The notes under the pieces are model-generated. The model ran no database searches, was not told where the DNA came from, and was given only the letters and a program-made list of their open reading frames with translations. DNA of 64,000 bases from Phorcus lineatus (lineage: Eukaryota > Mollusca > Gastropoda > Trochida > Trochidae): NCBI GenBank assembly GCA_921293015.1, contig OV121092.1:34417764-34481763 (forward strand). The letters are read 5' to 3'. Positions 47,508-58,500 of the stretch are shown here, in pieces (position 1 is the first letter of the stretch; every line of letters begins with the position of its first letter). A program made the position numbers and the translations under genes.

Positions 47508-48070
47508 GGGTGAGGGCTGAGAATAGATAAGGATTAATGTAATTGATTCAAATTCAGAATGTTTCAAAAACGTTTTTAGAGATTAAAAAGCCCTTAAATT
47601 GATATTGATTGCTAGACAGACTGAACATGATATTTCCTAATAACTTCGATTTTCAGCAGTGCATGAAATGAAATTAGCTTTCCAATCATGAAATCTGCTC
47701 TATGAAGATGGCACGCATGTTTCAAAATATTTTTGTGCAGAAATGTTTTGAAGTTGTTGCTCTTATAGCTAATTTGTTTCTACTTATCTTCAAAAGGAAT
47801 TAGAATTTCATTTTCTTATTAAAAAACTGACTTGTTACTTAATAACATTAATTACATCATCAGTTTTAATATGATGACAACAAACGTATTAATAATGGTT
47901 AAAATAATTCATATCATGTATCAATTTTCAATCAGACTCCTCATATCTTTCACAAAAACATGGAAAAGATGTAGCAATTGGCTTTGAAGCTCTTCAGGCT
48001 TTACAAATTAAGTTACAACAAATAACACCTTCATTGACTGTAGTTCCAATATCAGCTGGTAGTCACAAAA
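47508..48070. other. AT-rich spacer, nothing recognised
   Basis: No gene or repeat is recognised up to the minisatellite. Confidence 0.5.
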
Positions 48071-49874
48071 CAGAAAGTTAACACCACTAGTACAGAAGGT
48101 TAACTCCAGTAGTACAGAAAGTTAACTCCACTAGTACAAAAGGTTAACTCCACTAGTATAGAAAGTTAACTCCACTAGTACAGAAGGTTAACTCCACTAG
48201 TACAGAAAGTTAACTCCATTAGTACAGAAAGTTAACTCCATTTGTACAGAAGGTTAACACCACTAGTACAGAAAGTTAACACCACTAGTACAGAAGGTTA
48301 ACACCACTAGTACAGAAAGTTAACACCACTAGTACAGAAAGTTAACTCCACTAGTACAGAAGGTTAACTCCACTAGTACAAAAAGTTAACTCCACTAGTA
48401 CAAAAGGTTAACTCCACTAGTATAGAAAGTTAACTCCACTAGTACAGAAGGTTAACTCCACTAGTACAGAAAGTTAACTCCATTAGTACAGAAAGTTAAC
48501 TCCATTTGTACAGAAGGTTAACACCACTAGTACAGAAAGTTAACACCACTAGTACAGAAGGTTAACACCACTAGTACAGAAAGTTAACACCACTAGTACA
48601 GAAAGTTAACACCACTAGTTCAGAAAGTTAACTCCACTAGTACAAAAGGTTAACTCCACTAGTGCAGAAAGTTAACTCCACTAGTACAGAAACTTAACAC
48701 CACTAGTACAGAAACTTAACACCACTAATACAGAAAGTTAACACCACTAGTACAGAAAGTTAACACCACTAGTACAGAAGGCTAACAACACTAGTACAGA
48801 AACTTAACTCCACTAGTACAGAAAGTTAACACCACTAGTACAGAAGGTTAACACCACTAGTACAGAAGGCTAATAACACTAGTACAGAAACTTAACTCCA
48901 CTAGTACAGAAAGTTAACTCCATTAGTACAGAAAGTTAACTCCACTAGTACAGAAGGTTAACACCACTAGTACATAAGGTTAACACCACTAGTACATAAG
49001 GTTAACACCACTAGTACAGAAAGTTAACACCACTAGTACAGAAAGTTAACTCCACTAGTTCAGAAAGTTAACTCCACTAGTACAAAAGGTTAACTCCACT
49101 AGTGCAGAAAGTTAACTCCACTAGTACAGAAACTTAACACCACTAGTACAGAAACTTAACACCACTAATACAGAAAGTTAACACCACTAGTACAGAAACT
49201 TAACACCACTAGTACAGAAGGCTAATAACACTAGTACAGAAACTTAACTCCACTAGTACAGAAAGTTAACTCCATTAGTACAGAAAGTTAACACCACTAG
49301 TACAGAAGGCTAACAACACTAGTACAGAAAGTTAACACCACTAGTACAGAAGGCTAACAACACTAGTACAGAAAGTTAACTCCACTAGTACAGAAAGTTA
49401 ACACCACTAGTACAGAAAGTTAACACCACTAATACAGAAAGTTAACTCCACTAGTACAGAAAGTTAACACCACTAGTACAAAAGGTTAACTCCACTAGTA
49501 CAGAAAGTTAACTCCACTAGTACAGAAGGTTAACTCCACCAGTACAGAAGGTTAACTCCACTAGTACAGAAAGTTAACTCCACTAGTACAAAAGGTTAAC
49601 TCCACTAGTACAGAAGGTTAACACCACTAATACAGAAAGTTAACTCCACTAGTACAGAAAGTTAACACCACTAATACAGAAAGTTAACACCAATAGTACA
49701 GAAAGTTAACACCACTAATACAGAAAGTTAACTCCACTAGTACAAAAGGTTAACTCCACTAGTACAGAAGGTTAACACCACTAATACAGAAAGTTAACTC
49801 CACTAGTACAGAAAGTTAACACCACTAATACAGAAAGTTAACACCAATAGTACGGAAAGTTAACACCACTAGTT
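48071..49874. repeat. 22-bp minisatellite, about 82 units, with higher-order repeats
   Basis: The 22-bp unit starts CAGAAAGTTAAC and continues NCCACTAGTA; it holds two 6-bp palindromes, GTTAAC and ACTAGT. Units vary at few positions: AAAG, AAGG or AAAC before TTAAC; AACACC or AACTCC; ACTAGT, ATTAGT or ACTAAT. The phase is constant: the first unit begins at 48071, and later units begin at offsets that are exact multiples of 22 (550 at 48621, 990 at 49061, and 1782 at 49853), so no net insertion or deletion is seen. Variant patterns recur 264, 440 and 154 bp apart, that is, 12, 20 and 7 units. All frames meet stops, so it is not coding, and there are no spacers as in a CRISPR array. Confidence 0.97.
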
Positions 49875-51959
49875 TCTAGATGCTTAGTCCCTTAAACATC
49901 ATCCTTGATTAATACTGATGTCAGATGTCTAGGGTTGCCTGAATGAATCTACTCAAAGCCAGATATCACGATCCATCATTATATTGATGTACATTACCAA
50001 CATATCTTGAAACAAAATTCACTGTGATACTTCGTTAACAATTTGATTTTGTAATAAAAGTGCTCAAGAACGGCAAAATAATCGCATTGACTCCGTATCT
50101 GAAGTGCTGGGTCAACTCTCTGATGATTGGCTGATGTTTGCGCCTGTGCGACACGTAATAGATATGTAATTCTCTAGATGTAATATCGGACCAAGGGGCG
50201 TATCATAATACAGCTAGTTTTAACTTGATTGTTGCCTGAATAAGCTCCTGACGGAAATCTTCAAACAAGGGGTAACATTATCAATAGGATATGAAAGAAA
50301 GCGAGTGCCCACTCCAAGGGTCTCTTTGAAAAGATACAACACTACTTTAGAATAGTATTGTACTCAATTATTATCTTGAAAAGCCATACAAGGCCATAAC
50401 AAGGCATTATTGATTGGTTTTATAAAAAAACTTTAGTAAATGTGTAGATATTCTACCCATACATACAGTTTATTTTCATAACGTTGTAAAATTCAAGTAC
50501 AGCACCTTTTTTCATGTCAGAAGGTTAGGCTCTGACAAATTGTTTTTCTTTTCTCATTTCAGAATTAAAACCTATTCCAAACAAATGAAATGTTAATTTT
50601 TCTCAGACCACATAATTCTTATGTGAAAACCTTAATTTTAAATTAAAATATTAAATATTGTCAAAGAAGGATAATGAAAATATTTCAAGCTCTGAAGAAA
50701 AGGATATGCTTATTTTATGTTGCCAAGCTTTTCCAAATGTTAATTTCTTTATCATGTAGTTTGTATCTTAAAAGTCTAAACTTGCTGAAAGAGAACTTAA
50801 GACTTTGCCAAGGACACCTAGAGCAGTTCATATCAATGCACAGTAAAAATTGTATACTAATGCACTAAAGGGAGATAAAGTGGCATTTATATACAGGTGG
50901 CCTTTCTGGAGAGGTCTGAGTTTTCAGTCATACTCAAAGACAATTAACACAAATATTGATACCATATTTTATCATCACACAGCATGACATAGCATTTTTC
51001 TTACACAAGATTTAGAAATGTCATGTCGTTCACCACATCATGTTCCTAACATAATGTTATGTCAAGTTTTAAAAAAACCCTAGCAATCAATTTGAAGCGT
51101 TGAAGAATGGATCATTTAGTTCAGTTGCAAAATGAATAGCTTTCGCTTCCAGTAGATGCCCACAAACATTAATTTTCGTTGATAAAGTTTCTTGAAACCA
51201 ATTCCATACATGATTGTTGAAGTCAGTTACCAGTTATTCTTCTTTCTCTCCTTTTCTTTCTAGCATTAATTTCAAATTATGATAAAACCTCTGTTTTTGT
51301 TGCAGAAAATTATTAATCTGCCTCCCCATATTTTTCTATAATCATTCATTCACTAATTCCTCTTTGTGATTTCTCTACATTTCTAAAGCTGAGTTATCAC
51401 AATAAGGATAAGAAAGCTTAGTGCGAGTCAGTGCCAAGGTGACCATTTTCATCCCCTTCCACATTCTAAACAGGTGCCCCTTTATCAACACCAGCTCTCT
51501 GCTGATACCAACTGACAGAACCTTCTGTGGACAAACACTGAAGCTAAGGTCAAGCCTTTCTATCCAATTTTAGCAGCATTTCCATGTACAAACAAGCAGT
51601 TATTTCGGGAGACTGAAAGTTCCATACAAAAACCTCTAATCCAAGAAAGTCTCATGTGAATACCCAACTCATGAAGTAGCATTCATTAGGACTGTGTTGG
51701 TGGACAGTATTATCCTGTTAATGTGTTGTCCCATTAAGAGGTAGAGTGACATTATGTCAAGTCCAGTTAGCGGGATCCAAGGAGAGGGTGATCGATGGTC
51801 CAAACTGGTACTAAATGATAACCTGCATGGAGCAGGGGGTTCTGATAAAGGTCATAGCGGATGCATTCAGAACTAATGTTAGCCGTCCATGGCAATGAAA
51901 TACATTTAAGCTCATTATGAACAACAGCAGATTAGCTCTAGTAAGGGACAGTGAGTTTG
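49875..51959. other. Spacer, nothing recognised
   Basis: About 2 kb without a supported gene. The stretch 51650-51960 is slightly richer in GC but has no long frame. Confidence 0.5.
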
Positions 51960-52044
51960 AGGAAGGTCATCTTGTTAATATTGTCAATGGTATGGATGAA
52001 GTAATCACTGAAGTAGCTGTATATTTGGCACAAAAACATTTTAT

Positions 52045-52375
52045 TACCTACAAGGGCCATCTTATTTGGGTTCATAGCTTTTAAAGGATTCAACTAGCGC
52101 CAAATATCACTTTTTCTTAGCGACGTTACGTCATAAAAAATGCTTTGATGTCACAGTTCACCTATGACGTTGCTCTCTAAATGTTAAAAACGCCTGTGCT
52201 TTGAGGTTGATTTTGATAATTTCATTTGATTTGGTGACTTTCGGTAATAAACAGAATATCATAATCGTGCCCATGACGTACTATGTTCACGACATTCACT
52301 ATCGCCCGGGAAATACTAATATTTAGACACTCGTGTCGTAAACAAAGTATGTCACAGAAACTCATATAATACCCT
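52045..52375. mobile_element. CpG-rich hairpin element, family H, copy b
   Basis: GCGACGTTACGTCATAAAAA, GATGTCACAG and CTATGACGTTGC resemble the GACGTTATAAAA..GTGACGTC block of copy a. A weaker hairpin follows: ATGACGTACTATGTTCACGA pairs with CACTCGTGTCGTAAACAAAG..ATGTCAC across a CGCCCGGG-containing centre. It separates two units of the tandem array, so it is an insertion, though its exact ends are unclear. Confidence 0.5.
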
Positions 52376-52682
52376 TTATATTGTCAATGTTGTAACAGGA
52401 ATAAAGGCATTACTCAAGTAGTTAGACATTATTGTAATTTGTATGGCATTGATAAAGACATCACTAAACTGATACATACCTAGCTGAAATGTTAGCAATT
52501 ATTGCAATCGGTATGGATAAAGTAATTACAAAGTAGTTATATATATATATCTACTATTAATGCTAACCGTTACTATCAACAGAGGAAGTCATATATGAAG
52601 TAGATGCATATCTAGCCTTAAGTGGTAGCCATTATTGTCAATGGTTAAATTTGACATCAATACAGTCAGAGCATGTATATCA

Positions 52683-52966
52683 GGGCCTCCTTTCACAAAG
52701 CAACCTTTACTCAGGTTAACCTTCAGTACCATTCTTTATAATTGTGCTAAGGTTACCTTAGTGATTTACAATTTTATGAGGTGAGGTGAGGCCGAGTTGG
52801 TGTTTAACGCCGCTTTCAAGATTATTTGACTTATATCGCGGCTGCTAGTATTAGTGCAGGGAGAAAGGCCGCAACACCATTGTGGCTATGCATTGCGGTG
52901 AAACCTGCGAGCATCGGCTGGAACTAGCGAGCCATGGGTGGTATAGAGCTTTGTGAAAGGAGGCCC
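52683..52966. mobile_element. Inverted-repeat MITE containing a SINE fragment
   Basis: GGGCCTCCTTTCACAAAGC (52683-52701) and its exact reverse complement (52948-52966) bound a 284-bp element. The left part has AGGTTAACCTT and GTGCTAAGGTTACCTTAGTG, as in palindrome-rich mollusc MITEs. From 52779 to 52943 the inside is a 5'-truncated minus-strand SINE 1 copy. No target duplication of the whole is clear. Confidence 0.75.
52779..52943 (-). mobile_element. SINE family 1, copy 10, 5'-truncated
   Basis: It keeps only the 3' half: GAGGTGAGGTGAG and GTTTAACGCCGCTTTC at the left, through AACACCATTGTGGCTATG to GGAACTAGCGAGCCATGGG at the right. The tRNA-derived half is absent. Its bases are close to the family norm, so it is probably not old. 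Confidence 0.88.
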
Positions 52967-53172
52967 AGGCACTAGTGTTAGCCTTTTATGTTGTGGATAA
53001 AGTCATAACTGAAAGATTAGTGTATCTACAACTAAGGTTAACCAGTTTTGTCAATCTTATGGCATGGATAAAATCATCAAAGTGATCACCAGATTGTCTA
53101 CGAGTACTCTATTTAATCAAATAAATGGTTGTCTGTGTTAAGGTCTCAAAAATATGTCAAAACCTCCAAAGA

Positions 53173-53255
53173 TAACAAACTTGCCCAGAAGCATATTTAG
53201 GTGACTTTTTATTAACAAACTTGCCCAGAAGCATATTTAGGTGACTTTTTATTAA
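53173..53255. repeat. Exact 40-bp tandem duplication
   Basis: The block containing AACTTGCCCAGAAGCATATT and TAGGTGACTTTTTATT occurs twice back to back. Forty-three bases (53173-53215 and 53213-53255) are identical at a 40-bp shift. The identity implies a recent event or an assembly artefact. Confidence 0.95.
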
Positions 53256-53639
53256 AAATGAAGAAGTTGTTTTCTAGATTACAAAACAAAGCAAATTAAT
53301 CAGAGATTAGTCTTGATTGAAAGTCAGTTTGATGTCATCAGTTCAACAAACGTCAGTTAGAAACTTGTCATCAAACCTTACTTTAACGTCACCACTTTTT
53401 CTCTTCCTATCCCAATTCCTAGATTATTTTAAGCTATCTGTGAAGTTAAATCAATATGGAGACAAATTCAATCTTAATTGGATCCACGCCGGACATGTCA
53501 CATCACTTACAGGAGATTGGGATCAGGATATCAGTTTTTGCCTACCAGTAAATATCGGCCATCTATTGAGTGACAGCAAAGATATGAAGTCTTACTTGTA
53601 ACTCTGGAAATAAGGTTTTGATTGCATCTCTAGAATGAC
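53256..53639. other. Spacer with the most coding-like frame of the window
   Basis: A 94-codon plus frame (53317-53601) is preceded, inside it, by a pyrimidine-rich TTTCTCTTCCTATCCC and AATTCCTAG, which could be a splice acceptor at about 53422. The peptide after it (with LNWIHAGHV and GDWDQDISFCLPV) has more varied composition than other frames here. I recognise no domain. It could be a terminal exon, but chance remains more likely. Confidence 0.15.
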
Positions 53640-54434
53640 AGTAAATTGAAATGTTTTGACGTTTTTCCTTAAATATGTTACCAGATGAATATATTTAATC
53701 AATAACTGATTGTTGCATAATCTGGAAGTTTGACTTTAATACTTTTTGGTAAAAATATCTTTCATAAATATTTATCAACAAAAAGTGAATTTGATTAAAA
53801 TGACTTTTTTTTTCTTTTTTATCCGAAAAGAGCAGAAAATGTAAGTCAAGCTTGCTTCTGGGTTAACAAATAAACAAATTTTTATTAATATTCATATTCA
53901 TTTATGTAATGGGTAAATGCTTGTAGATTATTTGGAAACATTCATCTTTTTAAAGGTCAACTAAAATTTTAATTTACACAGATTCAAGAAAAAAACTCTC
54001 ACAACCCCTTTCATTTAAAATTCATGTTTAAGCCAATTTATAAATAGATGCCCATTTTTACTCATAGTTCTTTCCCATGTATATACACTTATTGTAACTG
54101 ACACATGACCCTTTAATATTTCTCATCATTATACCCTTAGAGTAATCAAAACAGCAAAATTTCCAAAGATTTGACGTCCTAATTGTTACTCAAGAAATAT
54201 GATTTTGTCTTAAAAATGGTCATCTCTTGTTGTTGACCATTTCCTTTAATTTGTTACAAGATGCACATGCATAATCAACTACTGATATTGTATTTTTACA
54301 TAATCTGGACGTTTGACTATCAAACTTTTCTCCCGAAGTATTTGGTAAACATTCATCAACAAAAATATCATTTCAGATCATTTTCCTCCTTTCATCTGAT
54401 ATAGGCTTGTGATGGATTATTACTTTATAAATAG

Positions 54435-54959
54435 ATAGAATATGAGATTCGCCACCTACTTGATATTGACACGATCAAACTACTAATGTAGAGCCTAGTA
54501 ACCTCAAGAATAGATTACTGTAATTCCCTTTATGCTAATCTTCCAAAGAACTCACTAAACAGACTGAAGAAAATACAGAACTCCGCCGCCAGATGCATCA
54601 CCAAAACCCCCAAGTCAAGCCATATCAGCCCCGTCCTCAAGTCTCTTCACTGGCTCCCAGTACCAGAGCGGATCACTTTCAAACTTGCCTCCATCGTCCA
54701 CTCATGTATTTACAACACTAACTTTCCTGCATACCTTCGAGACCTTATCCCCGCCTATTCTCCTATTCGCAGTCTACGTTCTTCAAGTGAGGTGCTTCTA
54801 CAACAACAGCGCACTAAAACAGCAATGGGGCATCGGGCTTTCTCTAGATCTGGACCCTCAGTTTGGAACTCTCTCCCACCTCAGATCCGCAACACTGAGT
54901 CCAAAGACTCCTTCAAGAAACAGCTGAAAACACTTCTCTTCTCTAAAGCTCATTTTTGA
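54435..54959 (+). pseudogene. Reverse-transcriptase ORF 3' fragment (L2/CR1-like)
   Basis: In one frame from 54435 to the TGA at 54957-54959 the translation shows the C-terminal region after the polymerase core of L2/CR1-type RTs: IRHLLDIDTIKLLM, SRIDYCNSL, LNRLKKIQNSAARCI, HISPVLKSLHWLPV, RITFKLA, PAYLRDLI, RSLRSSS, GHRAFS, GPSVWNSLPPQIR and FKKQLKTLLF. The only break is a TAG at 54489, where relatives usually have a sense codon; downstream of it 155 codons are open. The catalytic core (YADD-type) and endonuclease are absent, so it cannot act. An 80-codon frame at 54685-54927 is an out-of-frame shadow. Confidence 0.85.
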
Positions 54960-55048
54960 TTATATCATACTTTATAACCCAGACACTCTAATATATGTTA
55001 GCGCCAGTGAGCAACCATCTGGATGGATACTAGGCGCTTTAAAAGTCA

Positions 55049-55080
<32 letters not shown>
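54435..55080 (+). mobile_element. 5'-truncated L2/CR1-like LINE (non-LTR retrotransposon)
   Basis: The fragment keeps the last roughly 175 codons of the reverse-transcriptase ORF, a short 3' UTR (GTTAGCGCCAGTGAGCAACC, TGGATGGATACTAGGCGCTT) and an (ATT)n tail at 55048-55080. An ATT-repeat tail rather than poly-A, and the C-terminal motifs, fit the L2/CR1 group. Base composition of the ORF part is richer in GC than its surroundings. It interrupts an older local duplication and is thus younger than it. No clear target duplication. Confidence 0.85.
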
Positions 55081-55540
55081 CATATATCAGCAAATAAGCC
55101 TATTTTATTAATAATTATATTCATTTATGTGGATGGTTAATCCTTGAAGATGAAAACAAATTGCCCCCTTTTTTAAAGTTAAACATCCAAAAAGTTATCA
55201 TTAAGATAGTTTAAAGGTAATGTCACTCAAATAACCTCTCATCTTAAATTCATATATATGAAGACAAGAAGTGCGCTATCAAACACATATATAGATAACC
55301 AGGTGGGTTACATCTTCAATAAATTTAACGTTTTGTTTTTGTTTAGGTCAGCTAAATCAGACCAATGATGTCCTTAAATTCATATTTAAGCAAATTTATG
55401 GCTGGATGTCAGTTTTTACCCAAGCTTTGTCCTCTTGTCATACTTCAGAAATTATTTCTGTCTGTCTGTTTAATTTCCTCATACTATTTCTCATCAGTAT
55501 TCTATTTAAGAACATAAAACAGCAAATTTGTTCTTATAAA

Positions 55541-58500
55541 AAATTTATCAGATGATTGTTCACCCTTAAATGTGAAACTTTGTTCCGAGAGAGGAAATCT
55601 ATGTTATTTTCATTCTCAAAGCATCACAGCAAAATCTCGACTTCAATGCTTGCAATCCGGAGAGGCTTACCGTGTTTTGTGTTTAGAAGAAACATCTGCT
55701 TCAGCATTATATAATTACTCACCTTTTCTGAAAAGGTGAAGCATATTCTCAAGGGAAATTTGTTTTAGCTATGAAAATCTGGTTTGTCTGGGAAAGCAGA
55801 AGAAAATCTTTAATTGGATTAGAAACATTTCACCTTAGATAAACTGAAAGGAATGATTCAATTAAAAAATAACATGCAATATTCTTGAATGAGGTTCCCT
55901 ATACAATTTAGTTGACAGCATATGAATATTGTTGTAGTGACAGTTTGACATTTGAAAATGTGGAACTTTGTCCAATCCATATTAGTGTTTCTATTTGAAG
56001 GTATTGCAGAGAATGGCATCATTTTCAATCACCATCCTTTGGGACATATTTTGCTTTCTGTTGAAAAAGGGCTGCTTAATTAAAGGCATGCAAGCAGAAA
56101 GGCGATGAAAATATTCCCAAGAGAAGAGATATTTTGCTATAGGAAATTTAGTTCATAGACAAGAGTAAGGTTAGATGTGGTTTTGAGTAATGAAGCCTTG
56201 ATGAACTACAATGGAAGGGAACAACCAAGATTAACGGCAGAATATAGATTGTGTACACTGGAAAACTATAACATTGTCCAGATAAAATTAAACAAAACAA
56301 TGTTGTTGCAACTCTCACCCCACAGAGGTTGCACCCCCATAATGTTCTATAATTAGTTCTGTTTGGGATCTCCTCAGGCGTCTGCAGGTTTCCCCAGCGG
56401 CAAAATATTGCAACACAATTAAACTATCTACAAAATTGTCACTAAACACTGCATGCATGGATAGCATATTTGTTGTCATCGAGAACTAATCAAAAGTTGC
56501 AAATGCGTTCTGCAAAGAAGACTCATAGTCAACCAAGGTACACATTTGTATTAAAGTTTAGCTCTCTTGAAGCATACATAAATAACTGTGTTGAATGAGA
56601 ACTAATTTTGAGACTTATTGCATAACTCTCGTAATAGGACAGAGATATGTATAAATATTTATGACGAAGATACGACTGTGGAATGTGGAAAGTGGTTATT
56701 CCCTTATGTATATCAAATATATCATCTAAGGTTTCTTCTGTACATCAAGTTAAATAGAATTGATTTCCTTTTATAAATGAATGTAAGTTACTCCTGTGAA
56801 AAAGGGATTTTTCTTTAGCTATTGGAGTGGTTATGATTGAGGTAATGGTAAAATAGTGATTTCTGAAAGAAACATTCATTTCACTTGCAAAGTGTCACAT
56901 ATGACAAAATAAACTATAATGATATTGATTTTTTTACTTGAAACAAAAATGATTGAGCGACTTCTTACCTCATGAACTTATCAATCTGCATTCTTTTGTC
57001 ATGTATGTTAAGAATGTTAAAGCCATGCACAGTAGCGCACACATTTACATGTTATGTTTGTTAACATTTGCCCCTCTTCATAAAAAAAAAAAATATATCT
57101 ATATATAATATATCTAGGTGTTATGTAAGCAGTAACTGTCTGTAGGCATTTTAGTGTAAATACATGTTATGATGTTAACTTTCTACATTTGTACTCTCTT
57201 CATTGATTATATATATATCGATAAACAAGATTACTGTGCAAGTAGAAATATTTGTTTTCCTTTTCATGAGACCACTTTCCATAAAATATGTGCAGCAATG
57301 TCTTTAAACACAAAAACAGGTCATAAAACATAAAAAAACAAGCCATCTTTTGACACACAAGACACATGAATTGTTTATCATGGAACCGAATCATAAACAT
57401 TAAATTGGTCACAAAATAGCCTTAAACAACAAAATCGAACACGATTTTACAGCTCTTCGTCCATTGGATGATTTACAAGGGTTGTATGAGACAGCGAGGG
57501 ATATTTGTTGTCTCTCGTAAAGTTTTATCATCTTTACATAGCTCTTCAGTCAAACCCTCTTAACAGCTTTGAATAACAAATCTGAATGAGTTGAGGGTAT
57601 CAATGTTGTTTAAAATTATCTGCCACAAGGCGTCTTACCAAAACATAAATCCATTTCAGGATGAAATTTCTGACCACCCTTGCAAATAAATAACATAAAA
57701 TATCTTGACAGACAGACTGGAAGGAACAGGACAGAAAATTATGTTTATGTCACTTATTGCGAGACATTTTGGTTGACCATACATAAGTAAGAACATGGTT
57801 TGCTATGTTTTCAAAAATGTTTTGTTTCCAGCTGACAAAATTTTTCAGAGAGTTCGACCAATCAAGTCAGAGGCCAGGCATGATGGTTCTGGAAGAAGCT
57901 AGAAATGCTGGACTGAAGCTCTAGCTAGACTTTTTGATGGACTTGTAAAACAGACAAAAATTCTCTATATGTTCTCTTCAATTCTGATGAAAATTATTGG
58001 TTTGAGTCATAAATAATTAAAAACAGTGTCTCTATGAACTTGTTCGACTACAAACATATTTCTCAGACGGTTGTGCTGATGGACTTAATTAAGTTCATAT
58101 CCAAGTAGAGGCAATATTTGAAACTTTTATTCCTTGGCAAAATTGTAAATTTCATTAAAAAATGTCTTTCAAACATATGTTGTAATTCAAGCAAAACTAC
58201 AGTTATTATGTTTATCAAATGAATAACCTACCTTAAAAAATATTTGAATGAGACATTCCAGTTATGTACCAATCCTTATAAACGTTTTCTTATATAATTA
58301 CCATAGGGACTTATTTCTAAAACAATTCCTGTAGGCAATAAAACATACATAATCTTCACAAATATTTAAAAGAGTTGTTATTTTTTTATGTTTGCAGTGG
58401 AAAATAATCATGTTCTTCAGACTTATTCATAAGTATAGAATTAAAGTAAGTAAAAGAATTGAGTAAGGAGGAATTTAGAAATTACAAGATAGACAAACAA

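Larger units (their letters stand above)
51960..53110. repeat. Decayed tandem array, about 60-75-bp unit, split by insertions
   Basis: A phrase of the type TTAGCCATTATTGTCAATGG, TATGGATAAAGTAATCACTG and AAGTAGTTGTATATCTA recurs about eight times: near 51970, 52376, 52432, 52497, 52569, 52631, 52975 and 53045. The units are diverged. Two gaps in the array coincide with foreign blocks: a CpG-rich element (about 52045-52375) and an inverted-repeat element (52683-52966). An AT dinucleotide run sits at about 52532-52546. Confidence 0.65.
53640..55540. repeat. Old local duplication, about 550-bp unit, second copy split by a LINE
   Basis: Copy 1 (about 53640-54170) and copy 2 (about 54200-54434 plus 55085-55540) share in order: GTTACNAGATG..ATAATC, CATAATCTGGANGTTTGACT, TATTTGGTAAA or TTTTTGGTAAA, ATCAACAAAAA, ATATTCATTTATGT, TTAAATTCAT-TTTAAGC, AATTTATNN-TGGATG or AGATG, TTTCTCATCA and AAACAGCAAA. 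Copy 2 is interrupted by the LINE at 54435-55080. Confidence 0.6.

Noticed and set aside
48071-49874. CRISPR array
   Set aside because: The repeats are contiguous 22-bp units with no spacers, and the surroundings are eukaryotic.
50090-50220. CCAAT-type promoter
   Set aside because: GATTGGCTGATG contains an inverted CCAAT box, but there is no CpG island, TATA box or downstream exon to support it.
54685-54927. 80-codon plus frame as a gene
   Set aside because: It is out of frame with the reverse-transcriptase reading, which explains the open stretch better.
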